The translations under genes were made by a program, and so were the position numbers. Below, piece by piece: positions 53,239 through 61,120 of a stretch of DNA of 64,000 bases. The DNA is from Geodermatophilus sp. DSM 44513 (lineage in GTDB: Bacteria; Actinomycetota; Actinomycetes; Mycobacteriales; Geodermatophilaceae). How positions within the stretch are numbered: position 1 is the first letter of the stretch; each line of letters opens with the position of its first letter. Location of the stretch: contig NZ_CP135963.1 in NCBI RefSeq assembly GCF_032460525.1, positions 1,054,001-1,118,000 of the forward strand. The letters run 5' to 3'. Under the pieces are notes generated by a model, which was not told the origin of the DNA, made no database searches, and saw only the letters and a program-made list of their open reading frames with translations.

Positions 53239-54462
53239 CCTCTGACCAGGCCGTTCTCCCTCGGGAGGGCGGCCTGAGTCGTCTCTGGTTGCAGTTGTGG
53301 CTGCAGTTGGACCGGCTCCACTCGGCAGCAGCAGGGTGCCCATCCGGTCGGCCGCCTCCCGGGCCAGCGCCGGCATGACGTGGCTGTAGATGTCCATCGT
53401 GGTGCGCATCTGGCTGTGGCCGAGCAGCTCCATGACCACCCGCGGGTGCACGTTCTCGCTCAGCAGCAGGGTCGCGGCAGTGTGCCGGCCGTCGTGCAGC
53501 CGGACGTGCCGGACGCCGGCGGCCTGCAGCAGACGGGTCCAGTCGTCGTAGTCGGCCTTCTTGTCGATCGGCCGCCCGTTGGGCTGGGCGAAGACCAGGT
53601 CCTCGTCCTGCCACTCGGAGCCGGCCAGCATCCGCTCGCCGAGCTGCGCGGCCTTGTGCCGGTGCAGCTCGGCGACGAGAGGCATCGGGAGGGCGAGCGT
53701 GCGCTGGCTGCGGCGGGTCTTGGGCTCCTCGTAGATCAGCCCGCCGCCGCGGACGCGGTGGATGCTCCGCCGGACCGTAAGGGTGTTGGCGAGCAGCTCG
53801 ATGTCCTTCCACTGCAGCGCCAGGGCCTCGGACTGGCGCAGGCCGAGGGCGAGCGCGACGGTCCAACGGGCGGAGTTGCGGACGCCGGCTGCGGCGTGCA
53901 GGACGGCGCGGGCCTCTTCGAGGTCGAGGGCGGTGGCGATGTCGCTCGGGCGCTGGGCGGGCGGGTCGACGAGCGCGGCGACGTTGCGGGGAACGTGCCC
54001 GCGCTGGACGGCGACGGTCAGCGCCCGGGACAGGATGCGGTGGTGGCGCAGAACCGAAGCGGGGGAGTAACCGTCGTCGAGCAGGGCGGTGTAGAGCTGG
54101 TCGAGGTGCTCGGGACGCAGCCGGTCGAGGCGGTGCCGGCCGATCCCGGGGATCAGGTGCTTGCGGACGGCCGACTCGTAGCTCTCCAGCGTCCGCTGGC
54201 GCACGCGGCGCGGGGCGATGGTGGTCAGCCAGTGCTCGAGCCACCAGGCGACGGTCGGGGTCGACGTCTCGCCGACCATCCCTGAGTCGCGCTTGCGCTC
54301 GAGCTCCCGGACCTTGGCGACGACGACGCCGCGGCTCTTGCTGCTGACGTGCCGGCGATCGAGCTTCCCGTCGAGCGTGAAGCCGACCGAGACGTAGCCG
54401 TGCCAGCGCCCGTCGGCGCCCTTGTAGATCGTCGACTCGCCGTTCGAGGCGCGTCCCGCCAT
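53239..54462 (-). CDS. int: tyrosine-type site-specific integrase (reading frame runs on through the tRNA)
   Basis: About 400 supported residues: an AP2-like N-terminal DNA-binding part (KGADGRWHGYVSVGF), a core-binding SAM-like domain (71-165) and a catalytic domain with Arg209 (LGLRQSE), Lys248, His323/Arg326 (HDGRHTA), His349 (LGHS) and nucleophile Tyr359 (MDIYSHV). All catalytic residues are present. The frame has no stop at the island edge: it continues antisense across tRNA-Ala and the M23 gene to about 52249, so the listed end is a limit of support, not a stop codon. In the excised circle the stop would be supplied from the other side of attP. The excisionase gene lies just upstream. 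Confidence 0.85.
53248..53275. terminator. hairpin next to tRNA-Ala and the integrase end
   Basis: AGGCCG (53248-53253) pairs with CGGCCT (53270-53275), continued by CTCC/GGAG inside. It could end the tRNA transcript. It lies within the integrase reading frame on the other strand, so its origin (chromosomal or island) is unclear. Confidence 0.45.
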
Positions 54463-54535
54463 CGGTCACCCCTGGGTCGTGGGCTGGAGTGTCAGTCTGG
54501 GCGAGCGGTCCGACACCAGCGGAGCGGTTGTGGAT

Positions 54536-54820
54536 TCACGCGGCATCGGGCGACGTCGGGCCGAGCTGGTCCGTGGTGGTCCGGGCCCGTCGCAGCCCAC
54601 GAGGAGGGGTGCGGGGAGCTTCCAGGCCGCGAACGTATCGTTCGAGCTCGCTGCGGGAGAGCCGGCAGCTCCGGCCGATGTGAACGGGGTGCAGGTCGCC
54701 GGCCTTCATCAGCGCGTAGACCGTCGTGCGCCCGAGGCGGAGCACCGTGGCGGCCTCCTCGGGTGTGAGCAGCAGCGGGTCGCTGGAGACCGGCTCCTGA
54801 GGTCGCTGCACGTCGCTCAT
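54536..54820 (-). CDS. xis: excisionase-like helix-turn-helix protein
   Basis: A 94-residue protein with the classic MerR/excisionase winged-helix motif LLTPEEAATVLRLGRTTVYALMKAGDLHPVHIGRSCRLSRSELERYVRGL. GGAGGG precedes the ATG. It lies 73 bp upstream of the integrase start on the same strand, the usual xis-int order of actinobacterial integrative elements. It should bend att DNA to favour excision. Confidence 0.87.
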   Translation of the reverse strand: MSDVQRPQEPVSSDPLLLTPEEAATVLRLGRTTVYALMKAGDLHPVHIGRSCRLSRSELERYVRGLEAPRTPPRGLRRARTTTDQLGPTSPDAA

Positions 54821-55163
54821 ATCGCCCTCCTCGTCGTGTGGCCTCGTGCGCCGGCGTCCGGCGCCGCACGCCCACCTGGAGAAGGCGCCCTATCCGGCCG
54901 GTTGGTGACAGTGCCCGGCGAACTTCCTGTTTTTCTCCGGTCCCTGCTGTCCGAGCTCCTGATCACCTGGGGCCGACGTCCGTCAAGTTGCTCGGTCTCC
55001 TGACCTGCTCCGGCGCGTCTCCGGTTTTCCTCCAGTACGTCGAGCGGTCCGGGCGGTGTCATGCGGTCGCAGCGCAGGAATCGACGGTCCCGCTCGACGA
55101 GGCCGCACGGTTGGGGGGCTCGGTGTGCTGGGCGTAGATCGCTGGCGCGGGCACACCGGGCCC
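54821..55163. other. 343-bp divergent region between xis and the DUF433 gene
   Basis: It has lower GC than most gaps here and includes T-runs such as GTTTTTCTCC near 54930. No convincing coding frame. A promoter for the DUF433 gene is placed at 55111-55140; the xis-int promoter should be near 54840-54930 on the minus strand but no clear boxes stand out. Confidence 0.4.
55111..55140 (+). promoter_or_regulatory. possible promoter of the DUF433 gene
   Basis: TTGGGG (55111-55116), an 18-base spacer and TAGATC (55135-55140) lie 24 bases before the ATG at 55164. Spacing and position fit a housekeeping sigma promoter, although the match is only moderate. Confidence 0.35.
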
Positions 55164-55401
55164 ATGAGCTCCGATCATCTGGGGTCGATCACCACCGATC
55201 CGGCCGTGCTGAGCGGCCAGGCGGTGTTCGCCGGCATCCCCGTGCCGGTCAGCGTGGTGCTCGACTGCCTGGCCGCCGGGATGAGCCCCGAAGAGGTCGT
55301 CGCGGAGTATCCGACCCTGACCTCGAAAGGGGTGCAGGCGGCCGCCGCCTACGGGGGCGTTGCTGGCCGGTGAGGAGTTGGTGCCGCTAGCGCCTGAGTG
55401 A
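55164..55401 (+). pseudogene. DUF433 protein gene with a C-terminal frameshift
   Basis: As it stands the frame encodes 69 residues (MSSDHLGSITTDPAVLSGQAVFAGIPVPVSVVLDCLAAGMSPEEVVAEYP...). It matches DUF433, a small winged-helix domain often acting as the antitoxin half of a PIN-like toxin pair. At the GGGGG run (55353-55357) removal of one G restores the family C-terminus (AYGALLAGEELVPLAPE) and moves the stop from 55373 to 55399-55401. So the gene is frameshifted near its end or the base is a sequencing error. No DUF5615/PIN-type partner gene follows. Confidence 0.7.
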
Positions 55402-55917
55402 GGGTCCAACCCCACGTCGTCGGCAGGGTCGCCGCCGCGTGCGGCGCCACGTCACCCCGTCAGCGGACCTCCGCACCGTCAGCCAGATCGGCTGCGTACA
55501 CGGCCCTCGCCTGTGCGCTCTCCGCTGCCATCTCGACCACTGCCCGGACAAGATCACGAGCCGACACACCTCATGCATCCAGGACTGCGCAAAACGTTGT
55601 GACGAGTAGCCGGGGGTGACAGAACGGCATGCCGCGCAGGCGTCACCGGAGCGCGCTACCCCTCGCAGAGGATCGGTGCGCCTCTCGGCGGGGCCTGCTG
55701 CGCGGCCAGAGGGCACTACCGTCCAGCAATGCCGGCAATCATGTCGCCAGCGAGGGCCGGTGGCGAGTCGGTTGGGGTGACGTCGAGCCGGTCGGGTCGT
55801 CACCGCCCCGTCGCCTACGTCACCCCCGTCGGCCTCCCGCTCCACGACAACTGTCCTGACGTCACCGTCGACGCAGGTGCTCTACAGGAGCAATACGGGA
55901 CCTCCGCCTCCGGGCAC
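55402..55917. other. 516-bp region without a recognised gene
   Basis: Several short frames are open, but none shows domains, a good ribosome site or conserved features. A 35-codon minus-strand frame near 55470-55580 (MSARDLVRAVVEMAAESAQARAV...) is helix-like and is the only mild candidate. The sequence may hold remains of earlier insertions. Confidence 0.35.
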
Positions 55918-56406
55918 TCAGGGGAGGTCAGGTGCGCCGCTCCAGCGCGCCCGCCGCCGGTAGTTCCGCAGGACCGGGTCCAGTGCCCGGCCGAGGGTGG
56001 GCAGGTCCCGGTCGTAGACCCGGCCGTCATCCAATTGACCGGCGAGTTCGCCAAGCAACCGCGGCCAGTCTCGACGGGTCGGCTCGAGGGGTACCCGGAT
56101 CTCGACCCGCCGCTCGACCACCTGCACTGCCGTCCGGCCGGCGCTCGCCGCGCGGCTCTGCTCCCAGGCCCAGTGCCGGCAGGTGGCCGAGCACCACTTC
56201 GGGATCGGGCCGCGCTGGCGCGGGGTGATCGGTCCGCTGCACCATCCGCAGGTCGTCGCGGCGCTGCGGCGTTCGGGCCCGTCCGGCGCAGGGCCGGCCT
56301 GCTCGGAACGGGGGCGCTTGACTGCGGTCTGCTCGTGGCGCTGACGGCCTTGTTGCTCACCTGCCCGCCGTCGTGCCCGGTACTCGGGAGTGCCGCTGGT
56401 TCCCAT
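55918..56406 (-). CDS. Cys-rich zinc-finger-like small protein of the island
   Basis: A 162-residue basic protein. TTCGWCSGPITPRQRGPIPKWCSATCRHWAWEQSRA (about residues 51-86) contains CxxC plus CxxxC, a treble-clef/zinc-ribbon-like motif found in small actinobacterial mobile-element proteins. The rest is Arg-rich N-terminal and helical C-terminal. The ATG at 56406 has no close ribosome site. It precedes the recombinase trio on the same strand but with 100 bp between. Function unknown. Confidence 0.6.
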   Translation of the reverse strand: MGTSGTPEYRARRRAGEQQGRQRHEQTAVKRPRSEQAGPAPDGPERRSAATTCGWCSGPITPRQRGPIPKWCSATCRHWAWEQSRAASAGRTAVQVVERRVEIRVPLEPTRRDWPRLLGELAGQLDDGRVYDRDLPTLGRALDPVLRNYRRRARWSGAPDLP

Positions 56407-56510
56407 GCCGTCAGTCTGCTGTCGATCCTCCTGTAACCCGTCACCACGAGCTCCCTATCGGTGGAGGCGCATATTGGAACCGCCCCCTATTGCTCTCCGA
56501 GATCGGGGTG

Positions 56511-57959
56511 TCAGGCCCGCCGCATGGCGGCGTACTGGCTCCAGTCGCGGGCGGCGAGGGTGGCCCAGCGGGTGGCGGTGTTGGGGGAGAGACCGAGCAG
56601 CTCGGCGAGGATCGGCACCGGCATCCGGGCGGCGAGGTCGAGCATCGCCGCCTTGCGGGCGGCGGAGGGTTGGATGCCGAGCGCGACGAGTTGGGAGCGG
56701 ATGTTCTCGGTGACCAGGTGCTTGCCGGGCAGGCCGCCGGGGAACAGCCAGCGGTCGGGGCGGCTGGCGTAGGAGGCCTGGCCGCGGCGGGCCAGCTGGT
56801 CGAGCACGAGCCGGTCGAGCGGGTCTGGCAGCTGGATGGGGACTTCGTCGAAGGTGACGCTCACGGCTCCGCCGGGCTCGGTGGTGATCTGTTCGGGCCG
56901 CATGCGGCAGATCCGGGAGAGCGGCTGGGCGAACAGCAGCAGGAACAGGCCGCCGATGCGCACGTAGAGGCGGATGTCGTCGTCGTGCAGCAGTCGCTCG
57001 ACCTGCTGCCAGCGGTGCTGGTCGGAGAGGGTGACCTGCGGCAGCGCCCGTTCCGGCATGGGGATGGCCCGCTGGGGGCTCAGCCCGCTGCGCTGGGTCC
57101 AGTCCAGGAACGTCTTGAGGCTTTGGCCGCGGCCGGGGTGACGGACCAGGTAGTCATCGAGCTGGGCCTGGGTGGCGGTGGCGAGGGTGGTGTCGTGTTC
57201 GTCGAGCCAGTGCAGGAACCGGGTGGCGCCGAGGACGGCTTCGCGGGCGTGCTGTACTCCGCCGCGGGTGACCCGGTCGCGCTCGGCGAGTAGCCGTAGC
57301 CGGCGCAGCAGCTGCCAGCGGGCGAATCGGTCGATCAGGTCGGCGTTGGCTTTGGGCTGGTCGGCGAGGAGCTCGCGCAGCCACGGGACGATGCGTTCGA
57401 CGGCGAGCTGGTAGGGCGGGATGACGCCGAGGGCGGCGAGCAGGTCGCGCACGTAGTCGACTGCGCGGCTGGAGGGCAGCGTCTCGAAGGCGGCGTGGGA
57501 GATCTCCAGCTCGCCGCGGGCCATGTCGCGCAGGATGTCCGGGCGGCTGGAGGCGCGGGTCAGCCAGTAGAGCGTGGTCTGCGGCCGTGGCGCGGCCATC
57601 AGCGCGTCGAAGACCGGTTGCAGCTGCGGGTGGATCCCTCCGCTGGGGTCGGTGAGCAGCTCGGTCAGCTGCTGGCGCAGCGTGCAGGGCCCGCAGTGCC
57701 GGCCGAACGGGCTGTCCTCGCGGCCGCAGGCCGGGCAGGCGTAGACCGGGTCGTGGCCGGTGCAGTCGGCGCAGGCCGGGCGGCGGCCGGCGTCATAGAA
57801 GGCCAACACCTTCAGCCCACCGCAGCCCGGGCAGGACGCCGGGGCGCGGCGGAAGCGCAGCACGCAGGTCTGGCAGATCCACTGCTCGAGGATCTTGCGG
57901 TGACAGGGGCGTAGCTGGCCGCACTGCCCGCAGGTCGTCGTCGACCAGCCGCGGGTCAC
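56511..57959 (-). CDS. zinc-ribbon protein with a degenerate tyrosine-recombinase-like domain
   Basis: A 482-residue protein. The first 92 residues hold 13 Cys in CxxC-type knuckles (Cys10/13, 29/32, 43/46, 63/66, 75/78, 89/92, with Cys19), suggesting three zinc ribbons. Residues about 200-470 follow the layout of a tyrosine recombinase (LLRRLRLLAERDR, FLHWLDEHDTTLATATQAQLDDYL, then GGLFLLLFAQPLSRICRMRPEQI), but the HxxR box is replaced by SAARKAA and the nucleophile Tyr position by Trp (TATRWATLAA). It is therefore probably an accessory subunit, not a catalytic one. The GTG at 57959 overlaps the HTH gene by four bases. Confidence 0.72.
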   Translation of the reverse strand: MTRGWSTTTCGQCGQLRPCHRKILEQWICQTCVLRFRRAPASCPGCGGLKVLAFYDAGRRPACADCTGHDPVYACPACGREDSPFGRHCGPCTLRQQLTELLTDPSGGIHPQLQPVFDALMAAPRPQTTLYWLTRASSRPDILRDMARGELEISHAAFETLPSSRAVDYVRDLLAALGVIPPYQLAVERIVPWLRELLADQPKANADLIDRFARWQLLRRLRLLAERDRVTRGGVQHAREAVLGATRFLHWLDEHDTTLATATQAQLDDYLVRHPGRGQSLKTFLDWTQRSGLSPQRAIPMPERALPQVTLSDQHRWQQVERLLHDDDIRLYVRIGGLFLLLFAQPLSRICRMRPEQITTEPGGAVSVTFDEVPIQLPDPLDRLVLDQLARRGQASYASRPDRWLFPGGLPGKHLVTENIRSQLVALGIQPSAARKAAMLDLAARMPVPILAELLGLSPNTATRWATLAARDWSQYAAMRRA

Positions 57960-58297
57960 CGGTCCTCGCGGGGACGGCGGACGGTGGCCCGGATCGGGCG
58001 CAGTTCTCCGATGCCCAGCCCCTCCTTCGCTGTGTCGGTGCCGGTCTTGGTCCGCTCGGCTTGCTTGACGACGGGCTCGAGCAGGTCGCTGGGCTGGCAG
58101 TCGAGGATGTCGCAGAGCGCGGCGAGCAGGTCGACGTTGACCCGCTGCGGCGGGGTGGTGACCAGCTTGTGCACGTACTGCCGGGTCAGGTGCACTCCGC
58201 GGTCGGCCAGCAGCGGCACCAGCTCGCTGGTCTGGAAGATGCCGCGGCCGGCCATCACCTGCCGCAGGTGCCAGCGCATTTCCACTCGGCGGGTCAT
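57956..58297 (-). CDS. Cro/C1-type HTH protein of the recombinase trio
   Basis: A 113-residue protein: WHLRQVMAGRGIFQTSELVPLLADRGVHLTRQYVHKLVTTPPQRVNVDLLAALCDILDCQPSDLLEPVV is an HTH_26-type domain, followed by a charged tail. It is coupled to both neighbours (ATGA overlap with the recombinase, GTGA with the zinc-ribbon gene), so the three proteins are made together. It probably binds the ends or controls expression of the element. Confidence 0.82.
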   Translation of the reverse strand: MTRRVEMRWHLRQVMAGRGIFQTSELVPLLADRGVHLTRQYVHKLVTTPPQRVNVDLLAALCDILDCQPSDLLEPVVKQAERTKTGTDTAKEGLGIGELRPIRATVRRPREDR

Positions 58298-59490
58298 CGG
58301 GCTGCCTCCGTCCCGGTCGTCGTCCTCATCGGCGTCGCCGTCTTCGTCGTCGTGGTCGTCTCGGTGGCCGCCGGTGGTGGCGTGTAGACCCGGGCCAGCG
58401 CCGCGCGCAGCGTCTGGTTCTTGAAGTCGTTGCTGACCGAGGTGTAGATCGCCGTGGTCGAGGCGTAGGCGTGTCCGACCTGCTCTTGGACGAACCGCTC
58501 CGGGTAGCCGAACTCGATCAGGTGCGTGACGTAGGAGTGGCGCAGGCAGTGCAGGGTCAGCTCCGCCGGCAGCCCGGCCTCGGCGCGCAGCGCCGCGAAC
58601 CGCTTGTCCAGGTGCTTGGTCGAGACCCGGGTCAGCCGCTCGGTGACCCACAGCGCCGGATGATCGGCCGGCCGCAGGATCGGGCGGGCCTGCTCGGTCC
58701 ACTGCCGCAGCCCGGCGATCGCCCAGTCGAACTCCGGCACCGCCAGCACGGTGCGCCGGCGCGGGACGCCGCCACGGATCGCCTTGCCGTAGCGCACATG
58801 CACCGACCCGTAGCTACCCCAGTCGGGCACGTGCGGGTTCGGCCGCAGGTCGGCCACGTCGAGGCGGCACAGCTCGTTGCGGCGCAACCCGAACGCGTAG
58901 CAAGTCTTGATCATCTGCGCGTCGCGCAGCGCGGCCAGCGCGCCCTTGCGACCGGAGCCGGCGATCGCCTCGACCCGGGAGTCGAGGTGGTCGAACAGCT
59001 GCTGCAGCTCGTCATAGGCCAGCGGGCGCCGGCCCGGCCGGCCCTCGTAGTCCGTCAGGTGCGCAACGGTGTTCCACTCGTGACACACCTGGGTGGGCAC
59101 CTGACCGAACCGGTCGCGGCACTGGCGCGGCCACTCGTAGCGGGCGTCGGTCAGGTAGTCGCAGAACATCCGCAGCGTCAGGTGGTAACCGCGGATCGTG
59201 GCCGGCGCCAGCCGCTGTTCACCGGAGGTGAGCGAGGCGGTGAAGTCCTCCACGTCCGCCGCCGTCCACGCCCACGGGTAGCCCTCGGTGAACTCGGTGA
59301 ACCGGCGCAGCAGCGATAGCCGCGGCTCCACCGTCGCATCGGCCAGCATCCGTGACTTCTGCTGTCTGGCCCAGCCGGTGAGCATCGCCTCGAACACGGC
59401 GGCCGCCTCGTCCAGATGGACGACTCCGTCGACCAGCACCAGCCCGGCCGAGCCAGGGACCTTCGCCAACCCGGAGCCCCCAGCTGTCAA
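58294..59490 (-). CDS. tyrosine recombinase, first gene of a three-gene mobile module
   Basis: A 398-residue recombinase with an intact active site: Arg203 (GLRRNEL), Lys236, His314/Arg317 (LHCLRHSYVTHL), His340 and Tyr349 (GHAYASTTAIYTSVS). The N-terminal SAM-like domain (about 33-120) is present. A Thr-rich tail (TETTTTTKTATPMRTTTGT) is unusual. It is a second, unrelated recombinase in the island: its neighbours are the HTH and zinc-ribbon genes, not an excisionase. This arrangement recalls Tn554-type and RIT trios but with different accessory proteins. Confidence 0.87.
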   Translation of the reverse strand: MTAGGSGLAKVPGSAGLVLVDGVVHLDEAAAVFEAMLTGWARQQKSRMLADATVEPRLSLLRRFTEFTEGYPWAWTAADVEDFTASLTSGEQRLAPATIRGYHLTLRMFCDYLTDARYEWPRQCRDRFGQVPTQVCHEWNTVAHLTDYEGRPGRRPLAYDELQQLFDHLDSRVEAIAGSGRKGALAALRDAQMIKTCYAFGLRRNELCRLDVADLRPNPHVPDWGSYGSVHVRYGKAIRGGVPRRRTVLAVPEFDWAIAGLRQWTEQARPILRPADHPALWVTERLTRVSTKHLDKRFAALRAEAGLPAELTLHCLRHSYVTHLIEFGYPERFVQEQVGHAYASTTAIYTSVSNDFKNQTLRAALARVYTPPPAATETTTTTKTATPMRTTTGTEAAR

Positions 59491-59787
59491 CGGAAACGCG
59501 ACAATGTCGCATCAACGTAGCGGCGACCGGTCCCACCTCAGGTCAGCGACGCACCGGAGGGTGACCACCTGACGAGAAGGCGCCCAGCTGACGCCCGAAG
59601 TGTCAACTTTCCGTCGATATGCGGCCTTTAGACCGCAGGTGCAGGAGGTGTGTCGGATCGTGATCTTGCCCAGAGCGGACGCTTGGTCACCGCAATGACG
59701 GACGGGTGGTGCCGCGGCGGCCGCGCTGGGAGTCGACGCGGTTAGTGGCGGGTAGGTCGAAGCTGCTCTCGGATTGCGGCCGGACTC
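59491..59787. other. 297-bp gap between the recombinase trio and the IS3 relic
   Basis: No gene or RNA is recognised. It should hold the trio promoter (minus strand). A segment around 59590-59700 translates on the minus strand into a short Cys/His-containing piece (IRHTSCTCGLKAAYRRKVDTS) that may be a remnant of another insertion, but I cannot place it. Confidence 0.35.
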
Positions 59788-61051
59788 GGAGCCCGACCCG
59801 GTTTCCCGGACCCCTGATCTGAGGCGATGATCGCCTTGGAGGAGAGTCCTGGATGCCTGCAGCAAAGCCGCCGGAGTTCCGCCGCAGGGCGGTGGAGCTG
59901 GCCCGTCAGCGGGAAAAGCCGATTGCCCAGATCGCACGCGATCTCGGGATCGCCGAGACGTGTCTGCGACGGTGGATGAAGCAGGACGACGTCGACACCG
60001 GCTGCGCCGATGGTCTCTCCACCGACGAGTGGGCTGAGCTGGTCCGGCTGCGCCGGGAACTGCGGGTGGCGCAGATGTAGATCGAGATCCGCAAGCGGGC
60101 CAGCGCCTACTCCGCGCGGGAGAACGTGCTGCCACATCGGGTTCCGGCTGGTCCGCGAGCTCGCCGACGACGCCGACCTGCGGGTCGATGTCACGGTGGC
60201 CTGCCGGATGCTGAAGGTGTCGCGTTCGGGCTACTACGAGTGGCTCGGCCGGCCGCCGAGCACCCGCCAGGTCGCCGACCAGCAGCTGACTGCGACCATC
60301 GTCGAGGTCCACGTCTCCTCCCGGGCGCCTACGGTGCGCCGCGGGTGCACGCCGAGCTCCGGTTCGGCTGGGACTGGTTCGCGGCCGCAAGCGGGTCGCT
60401 CGGCTGATGCGCGCCGCCGGGCTGGCCGAGACCTGTCATCGACGCAAGCACCGCCGCGCCAGACCGCTGCCGGCCGTGCACGCCGACCTGTTCCAGCGGC
60501 GGTTCGTCGCCCAGGCACCCGATCGACTGTGGGTCACCGACATCACCGAGCACCCGACCGCCGAGGGCAAGGTCTACTGCGCCGCGGTCATCGACTTTTC
60601 CAGCCGGGTGGTTTGTCGGCTGGTCGATCGCGGACCATATGCGCTCCAAACTGGTCGTCGACGCCCTGAAAATGGCCCGCTGGCGCCGCCGGCCGCAATG
60701 GAGCGGTGGTGCATTTCGACCGGTTGAAGCCGCCCAGTACACGTCCTGAATCTTCGGCCACATAGGCTACGCGCCGCCGGACTGCTCGGCTCGATGGGCC
60801 GGGCCGCCTCCAGCGTCGACAACGGCATGATCAAGTCCTTCTGGTCGACCACGCAGTGGGTACTTCGACCGGCGGACCTGGACCAGCCGGGCTCGGCGAT
60901 CCTCGAGTGGATAGAGCCCTTCTACAACCCCGTCGACGACACTCCTCCCTCGGCTACCAGACCCCGGTCCAGTTCGAGGACCTTCACACCGCCGCCGTCA
61001 CCGCGGCATGATCACCACACCCGACGTGTCCGGAGAACCGGGTCAGGCTCC
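59788..61051 (+). mobile_element. decayed IS3-family insertion sequence
   Basis: Two 24-bp terminal inverted repeats are visible (59788-59811 and 61028-61051; 21 of 24 positions pair, both beginning GGAGCC from outside). They enclose an IS3-type orfA/orfB transposase with several inactivating changes. The total of 1264 bp is a normal IS3 size. No clear target duplication is seen next to the ends. Confidence 0.82.
59853..61011 (+). pseudogene. IS3-family transposase orfA/orfB, inactivated
   Basis: OrfA starts at ATG 59853 (MPAAKPPEFRRRAVELARQ, HTH QIARDLGIAETCLRRWM) but meets TAG at 60078, where the family has a Glu codon, before its last 20 residues (IEIRKRASAYSARENVLP). OrfB remnants follow in changing frames: HTH_21 region VACRMLKVSRSGYYEWLGRP (60190-60260), the first catalytic Asp in LWVTDITEHPTAEGKVYC (60530), a disrupted second-Asp region near 60710, and the third region where the catalytic Glu is Lys (VDNGMIKSFWST, near 60830). 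At least three frameshifts and two stops; not functional. Confidence 0.88.
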
Positions 61052-61120
61052 CTGGCCATTCGATCCTGCTGGACTCGGGCCGTTGGCATCAGACGACTCG
61101 TCACTTGTCTCTACTCGCTA

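Noticed and set aside
55387..55859. Several 70-150-codon frames around 55.4-55.9 kb on both strands
   Set aside because: They overlap each other, lack ribosome sites and show no recognisable domains.
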